A DNA stretch of 64,000 nucleotides, taken from Chloroflexota bacterium. Its GTDB lineage: Bacteria > Chloroflexota > Dehalococcoidia > Lucifugimonadales > UBA2985. Both the position numbers and the translations under genes were made by a program. The notes beneath the pieces are model-generated. The model saw only the letters and a program-made list of their open reading frames with translations. It had not been told where the DNA came from and did no database searches. Below are positions 60,060-64,000 of this stretch, in pieces (the stretch's first letter is position 1; every line of letters starts with the position of its first letter). The stretch spans positions 1 through 64,000 of the forward strand of contig JAPPHY010000007.1 in assembly GCA_028877205.1 (NCBI GenBank), in the 5' to 3' direction.

Positions 60060-61277
60060 CTATTCGAACTTGTCTTTCAACCATTTGAGCGCACGAATCT
60101 GGTCGTCGCGGGACGCCCTGCGCAAATGGGTCATTAGCAGACTCCAGTGCGGCGGTTGGGCGGTGATGTTCTTTGCCCCCTGATTGCAGGCGGAGCACAG
60201 CACACGTAGGTTTGAGTCACTTATGCTACCCCCATGGCTGTACGCTTCGTGATGGTCAACATGTAACCTAACGGGACGTCCTTCAGAATCCATTTCGCCT
60301 GCACCAGCACCGCACGCCTGGCAGGTAAAGCCATTTCTCTCAAGAATGCGAAAGCGCTGTGTCTGCGACACCCGGGGGGAAAAGTCGTAAGTTCCTGGTG
60401 CCGGAGGGTCTCCCGTCAATCGGTACTCTCCTTGCTTCAGATCCGAAGCGTCATTTTGTGTCTGAATTGGCCATCCGTAGTCGCTCCTGAGTTCCCGGAC
60501 GCGCCTCGCCCATTCAGTACGCCCACTAGCGACCTCCTGCAATTGCTGTGCGTTAACCACTTCCCCTTTGTGCTCCAAGAAGAACTGTCCCAGCTGCTCT
60601 TTCACACTCTTCTTCTTTGCCATTCCCAGATACTCCATAAGTAATGTACCCACGTACTCTGTATACGCAGGCGGAATCGCCTCATTGATTTCCTTCTTGG
60701 TCATCCACGGAATGCCCATCGCGTCCCGTGCCGCTGCAATAGAGCAGTTCCCTCCACCGTTGACGGAAACGTAATCTATCCACTCGTTAGTCTTGCCGTA
60801 GTGTGCTTTGCGTTTGTCAAGGGTATGACAAAGAGGGTGTGGCATATGAGCAGGCTCCGGTATAGGGAAGTTCGCCTCAAAGAGCCTGTGCCGGATGACT
60901 CTCAAACTCGGAAACATAGTGCCACAGAGCACCACATAGTTCCGTAGTGGGGCACCTTCAACATTCTCGATCACATAAGGGCGCCCGGTGGCCTCCAACA
61001 TCTCTCGAACCGGTTCTATGAGACGTGGCCAAGAGTCGGCATTGCCATTGCGGTGTGCCAAGTCAGAGTACGCCTGACAAGGTGGAGAAGCATGGATCGC
61101 GTCAAATTCACGGAGGTAGGACCGCGGGAGCGTCATTACATCTGCAACGGTCATTGAGTAAGGGAAGTGAGGTTGCTCCGCAATGTCCACACCGTGGACA
61201 TCAAATCCAGCGGCGTCATAGCCCGCGGCTGCGCCGCCTGCACAACAGAAGAGGTCCAGAATCCGCGGAGTTCTCAT
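60060..61277 (-). CDS. C5-cytosine methyltransferase fused to HNH endonuclease
   Basis: 405 aa from ATG at 61277; a GTG at 61289 is also open. N-terminal C5 methyltransferase: motif I RILDLFCCAGGAAAGYDAAG, motif IV ASPPCQAYSDL with catalytic Cys, motif VI PYVIENVEG, motif VIII RHRLFEANF, motif X near PPAYTEYVGTLLMEYLGM; the target-recognition part is short. After residue 225 comes a second module: GQFFLEHKGEVVNAQQLQEV, then HNH core NGFTCQACGAG, RLHVDHHEAYSHGGSISDSN and LRVLCSACNQGAKN. The HNH part resembles small restriction enzymes, so one chain may both methylate and cut. Paired with vsr in the same cassette. Confidence 0.85.
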   Translation of the reverse strand: MRTPRILDLFCCAGGAAAGYDAAGFDVHGVDIAEQPHFPYSMTVADVMTLPRSYLREFDAIHASPPCQAYSDLAHRNGNADSWPRLIEPVREMLEATGRPYVIENVEGAPLRNYVVLCGTMFPSLRVIRHRLFEANFPIPEPAHMPHPLCHTLDKRKAHYGKTNEWIDYVSVNGGGNCSIAAARDAMGIPWMTKKEINEAIPPAYTEYVGTLLMEYLGMAKKKSVKEQLGQFFLEHKGEVVNAQQLQEVASGRTEWARRVRELRSDYGWPIQTQNDASDLKQGEYRLTGDPPAPGTYDFSPRVSQTQRFRILERNGFTCQACGAGAGEMDSEGRPVRLHVDHHEAYSHGGSISDSNLRVLCSACNQGAKNITAQPPHWSLLMTHLRRASRDDQIRALKWLKDKFE

Positions 61278-61410
61278 GAAGGCACCCACGGCCGCTTGGC
61301 CTCGCTACGTTCAATCATATCTGAGTAGCGAAATTGCTCTCCCATGGACTGGTCAGCCACTGTGGCCGTCCGGTTAATGGCCCGCCTAGTATGCTTCCGA
61401 GCACCCTCAT

Positions 61411-61472
61411 GCAATGATACGGCAGTGGCTGCGGCTCGGCAAGCGCGGCCCTCACGCCCGCGCGTCTATGGC
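61411..61472. repeat. Direct repeat B, between the two cassettes
   Basis: Composite copy. Its left part (61411-61450) matches repeat A; its right part (61434-61472) matches the 3' end of thrS (63661-63697) with a 2-base insertion, including the ATAGACGCGCGGGCGTGA coding end on the minus strand. It stands where an intact thrS 3' end plus downstream flank would be before insertion of cassette 2. Confidence 0.85.
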
Positions 61473-61480
61473 CTTCCAAT

Positions 61481-62923
61481 TCACATCCGCTTGGTATTTG
61501 TACGCTTGCCTGCAGGTTTGTAGGACCTGAACACGCAGCTCTGACCTGAGTCAAAAATAGTCTTGGCTAGCAGCATAGTGCCGCCGCCGCGTCGCTTGAT
61601 CTGCTGCGAGTTCACACTCTGAACCCAACCCAATCCGAACAGAGAATGAGTAACGCGCTGGCCCTCGTGAATTGCACGATCGCTCGAAAGCGAAACTACA
61701 TCCCTAGTCTCATACTGGTCCTGGTTGTGATCGACGTACAGGTCGTTACCCATTGCCTCCCGCAGCGCAATTCTCGCTAGCGCGTCTGTAACCCGGAGAA
61801 AGTACCCGTAGTCTTGCATGGCGTTCGCCCACCTGTCGGGGATGGCCATCTGCCCTTTTCGAGCGCAAACTAATCCGCCCACCATTGCGGCTATGGTATC
61901 TGTGTCCGAACCAAGCATGTTGACGGCTCCCATCACAGCCTTTTCGTAGTTCCCGCCATGCCGCATAAACACGCCAATGGCTGCCGCAACAGTTGCGGTT
62001 CCAGACCCCTTCGTGCTGGGGTCGAAGCATCCCATTTGCTCGTACAGGTCCCGCAGAGGAGTATCCAGGCTGCAAGCTCTTGACAACAGGAGTTTCATTT
62101 CACTCCTTGTCTCCTCGAAAGGAGTGGGAAATGAACTCCCGGAATGTTCCTGCCACGTCCGAATCCACTTTTGTACCGAGTCGGAGAGTGTCTCTAGATT
62201 TAGGCTAGCCACAAAGTCCCCGAGGGCGTCAACAAAGTCCTTCTGATCTGTTGCTTGGTTATTGATCAGGGTATGCACGGCCTTTGCATACACTAAAGCA
62301 CCCCAAATGGCTCTGGGATGTCCGTGGGTCACAATAGTGTTTTCCCAAGCAGCGCAGGTCATCATAGCTTCGTCACCTCTGTTGGCAAGCGCCAAGGGAG
62401 AAATCCTCATCGCTGCGCCATTTGCACCAGCATCTACGTAGCTGGACTTCCTGCCTTTGCTCTCGTAAACGAAGAAATTGTTGTTCCACATCGCCTGCCT
62501 TCTAGAAGCAGCCTTGGCAGCCCGCGTCACGGTGGCGCCAGCTCCTCTAGCATAGGCCAGCCAATTGGGGAGTTCTCGCTTGGCAAAGTACTCTCCGTCA
62601 AATGAGCCGTCGGGCCGAATAGATCGGGCGGTGCTCAATGTGAGTTGCGTATCGTCCGAATAGTCCCCTGGTTGTATATAGTCGATGTACGAGTTGAACC
62701 TGCCCCCAGTCACCTTTTCCCAAGGGATAAAGTCTCTAACCTCATCAACCCCGTGGAGTCTGGCGAGTTGCGCCTTGGACCTGATGAACTCTGTAGGCCA
62801 GCCCAAGGCGTCAGCGACAGCTGAACCGAGCAAGACTCCTGCAAACCTATCCCTTAGTGCGTCGAATCGTTCAAAATCTTGGAGGAGCCTGTCACCTTCG
62901 TCCCGCGCGCTCGTTTCCAGCAT
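61481..62923 (-). CDS. ADP-ribosylglycohydrolase (DraG fold) with C-terminal beta domain
   Basis: 480 aa. DraG/ARH fold: DRFAGVLLGSAVADALGWPT at residues about 26-45, metal motif YSDDTQLTLSTA near 88, and the second metal motif MLGSDTDTIAAMVGGLVCAR near 340. Residues about 410-460 form an added small domain (HSLFGLGWVQSVNSQQIKRR) similar in layout to SH3-like tails of UvrD-type proteins. The enzyme should remove ADP-ribose from a target. It lies 24 bases after the DarT-like gene on the same strand, in antitoxin position. AT-rich relative to the chromosome. Confidence 0.88.
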   Translation of the reverse strand: MLETSARDEGDRLLQDFERFDALRDRFAGVLLGSAVADALGWPTEFIRSKAQLARLHGVDEVRDFIPWEKVTGGRFNSYIDYIQPGDYSDDTQLTLSTARSIRPDGSFDGEYFAKRELPNWLAYARGAGATVTRAAKAASRRQAMWNNNFFVYESKGRKSSYVDAGANGAAMRISPLALANRGDEAMMTCAAWENTIVTHGHPRAIWGALVYAKAVHTLINNQATDQKDFVDALGDFVASLNLETLSDSVQKWIRTWQEHSGSSFPTPFEETRSEMKLLLSRACSLDTPLRDLYEQMGCFDPSTKGSGTATVAAAIGVFMRHGGNYEKAVMGAVNMLGSDTDTIAAMVGGLVCARKGQMAIPDRWANAMQDYGYFLRVTDALARIALREAMGNDLYVDHNQDQYETRDVVSLSSDRAIHEGQRVTHSLFGLGWVQSVNSQQIKRRGGGTMLLAKTIFDSGQSCVFRSYKPAGKRTNTKRM

Positions 62924-62947
62924 CGGCCTCTCCCCTCTCAGTCGGTC

Positions 62948-63592
62948 TCAGTAATTGCCCCTAAACTGGTATGGACTGACCTCAAACCTAAAGGCTTCAG
63001 ATACTGCTCTTCCATCTGGAAGACTTACACCTTCCAGAGAATCCAGCGCGCTCGCTTTAGAATTCTCACTGTGAAAATACATTTGCGGAACGAAGTAGGT
63101 CAACTCTATGCTGTGGGGAATCAGTATCTCCCCAGGAGCCGGGGATGGGAAACTGCTAGTCCGATTCGCAAACATCGAGTCAAAAACCTCGGCGGTGTTG
63201 TTTTTGAGGAGCAGCTGGAGTGTCACGCTATTGTGGGAACTCCATGTGGGCGAAAACAAAGTGCCCTCACGCCAAAGCAGACACCGCTGAAGAAGAATCA
63301 GAACCTTGGAGTCCGGATACTGCCAAGACATTCCCCAAGGGGGGCGCAATGAGCAACAGATGTAATCTTTCATCTCTTCGGCTTTGCCTTCCGCGCCCCA
63401 ACCGCTCATTCTGTAAGCGATTCCTTCCTCATCCATCTTGGCTCTACTTAGTAGGCCTCCGAACGTGAAGATTGACCGCAACTGATCAACGCGGCCTAGG
63501 TGTCTCAGAGGCTCAATGCCCCGCCGACGTACACTCGCTTGTATTTGGCTGGCATTTGCTCCAAGTCTAAATCTCCGCGCGCTTACATCCAT
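62948..63592 (-). CDS. DarT-like ADP-ribosyltransferase
   Basis: 214 aa. Similar in layout to DarT (DUF4433) DNA ADP-ribosyltransferases: EPLRHLGRVDQLRSIFTFGG with His31, LLSRAKM with Arg50, DYICCSLRPPWGMSW resembling the DarT DYVPFYF-type strand, and GEILIPHSIEL holding Glu155 in the place of the catalytic Glu of DarT. DarT proteins modify thymidine or guanosine in single-stranded DNA and block replication. The match is by motif order, not alignment, so another ART-like function is possible. First gene of a two-gene unit with the glycohydrolase. Confidence 0.65.
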   Translation of the reverse strand: MDVSARRFRLGANASQIQASVRRRGIEPLRHLGRVDQLRSIFTFGGLLSRAKMDEEGIAYRMSGWGAEGKAEEMKDYICCSLRPPWGMSWQYPDSKVLILLQRCLLWREGTLFSPTWSSHNSVTLQLLLKNNTAEVFDSMFANRTSSFPSPAPGEILIPHSIELTYFVPQMYFHSENSKASALDSLEGVSLPDGRAVSEAFRFEVSPYQFRGNY

Positions 63593-63660
63593 TTATGGCA
63601 TTCTATAACATAAAGTCAGTTGTTTGCATGTATTTGCAACCGGATTAGTCTTGCCCCGCC

Positions 63661-63697
63661 GCTCGGCAAGCGCGGCTCACGCCCGCGCGTCTATGGC
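63661..63697. repeat. Direct repeat C, 3' end of thrS
   Basis: Covers the last six codons of thrS, its stop and 16 following bases. The same sequence recurs at 61434-61472. This marks the left boundary of the DarT-like/glycohydrolase cassette. Confidence 0.85.
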
Positions 63698-64000
63698 GTC
63701 GCGGATCAGGTCCGCCGTGGCGTCGATGGACGTTGGGCCGAGGTCGCTGCCGTCGCGCAGGCGCACGGAGGCCGTGTCCGCCTCCGCCTCCTTGTCACCC
63801 ACCACCAGCATGTACGGCACCTTCTGAAGCTGCGCGTGTCGTATCTTGGCGTTCATCCGCTCAGAGCGGTCGTCCACCTCCACGCGGATGTCGGACTGCT
63901 TCAGCCGCTGCGCCACGCCCTGCGCGAACTCCACGTGCCGGTCGGCGATGGGTATGACCACCGCCTGCACGGGCGCCAGCCACACGGGGAACGCCCCGGC
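63677..64000 (-). CDS. thrS: Threonine-tRNA ligase, C-terminal end (partial)
   Basis: The gene enters from the right edge; the part here covers the C-terminal anticodon-binding domain: AFPVWLAPVQAVVIPIADRH, DDRSERMNAKIRHAQLQKVP and YMLVVGDKEAEADTASVRLR. These are typical of ThrRS. The stop codon lies inside repeat C, so the cassettes downstream abut the gene end without damaging it. Confidence 0.95.
   Translation of the reverse strand, partial: AGAFPVWLAPVQAVVIPIADRHVEFAQGVAQRLKQSDIRVEVDDRSERMNAKIRHAQLQKVPYMLVVGDKEAEADTASVRLRDGSDLGPTSIDATADLIRDAIDARA

Overview
The window is a high-GC bacterial chromosome segment, most likely from a Chloroflexota member of the Dehalococcoidia/SAR202 type. This placement is an inference from gene content and style: many lipoproteins with Thr-Pro linkers after the lipobox cysteine, DUF2905 and DUF6174 proteins, TPP-controlled thiXYZ, single-gene TatA/TatB-like proteins, and dispersed GAGCGG/TCGAAGGG palindromes between genes. 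The first 65 bases are the 5' end of a 16S rRNA gene, which would allow a direct test.

Layout. 1-0.3 kb: 16S rRNA 5' end with a consensus promoter and a boxA-like leader. 0.3-13.6 kb: housekeeping and envelope genes, mostly on the minus strand (MBL hydrolase, SIMPL lipoprotein, cysteine desulfurase, SF2 helicase, site-2 protease, speD-speB polyamine pair, LicD-like transferase, tatB-like/tatC, HhH-GPD glycosylase, VOC protein). Two neighbouring genes here, the helicase and the M50 protease, carry frame disruptions. 13.7-16.9 kb: accessory block of two VapBC toxin-antitoxin pairs and a HEPN protein, ending at a CAU-anticodon tRNA. 16.9-20.9 kb: cofactor genes coaBC, coaX, nnr and acpS. 21-24.6 kb: an ArsR/VOC module between two copies of the acpS 5' region, then two secreted lipoproteins. 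24.7-31.9 kb: folD, queA, dienelactone hydrolase, rhodanese, htpX, tatA, ilvD. 32-34 kb: a Septu-like ATPase/HNH pair. 34-46.5 kb: uspA, family 5 UDG, the dcd-ribD-ribE-ribBA-ribH operon, an ECF sigma/anti-sigma pair, and a TPP-riboswitch-controlled thiZ-thiX-thiY-thiD operon. 46.5-59.5 kb: galU, hisH-hisA, ROK kinase, MoxR/ChlI-like AAA+, trxB, pabB-pabC, moaD-moaE and small proteins. 59.5-63.7 kb: two short accessory cassettes at the 3' end of thrS, which runs off the right edge.

The most interesting region is the right end. Three direct repeats (59489-59528, 61411-61472, 63661-63697) divide it into two cassettes of about 2 kb each. The outer two overlap only in a 14-bp core, and the middle copy carries both the thrS 3' end and the downstream flank. 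One cassette encodes a C5-methyltransferase fused to an HNH nuclease plus a Vsr endonuclease. The other encodes a DarT-like ADP-ribosyltransferase followed by an ADP-ribosylglycohydrolase of the DraG fold. DarT toxins are normally paired with macrodomain or NADAR antitoxins, so this is a candidate non-canonical DNA ADP-ribosylation toxin-antitoxin or defence module. No integrase is visible. Other strong observations are an 11-bp tandem duplication that breaks the helicase reading frame, and a palindromic operator filling the spacer of the arsR promoter with an apparently leaderless GTG start.
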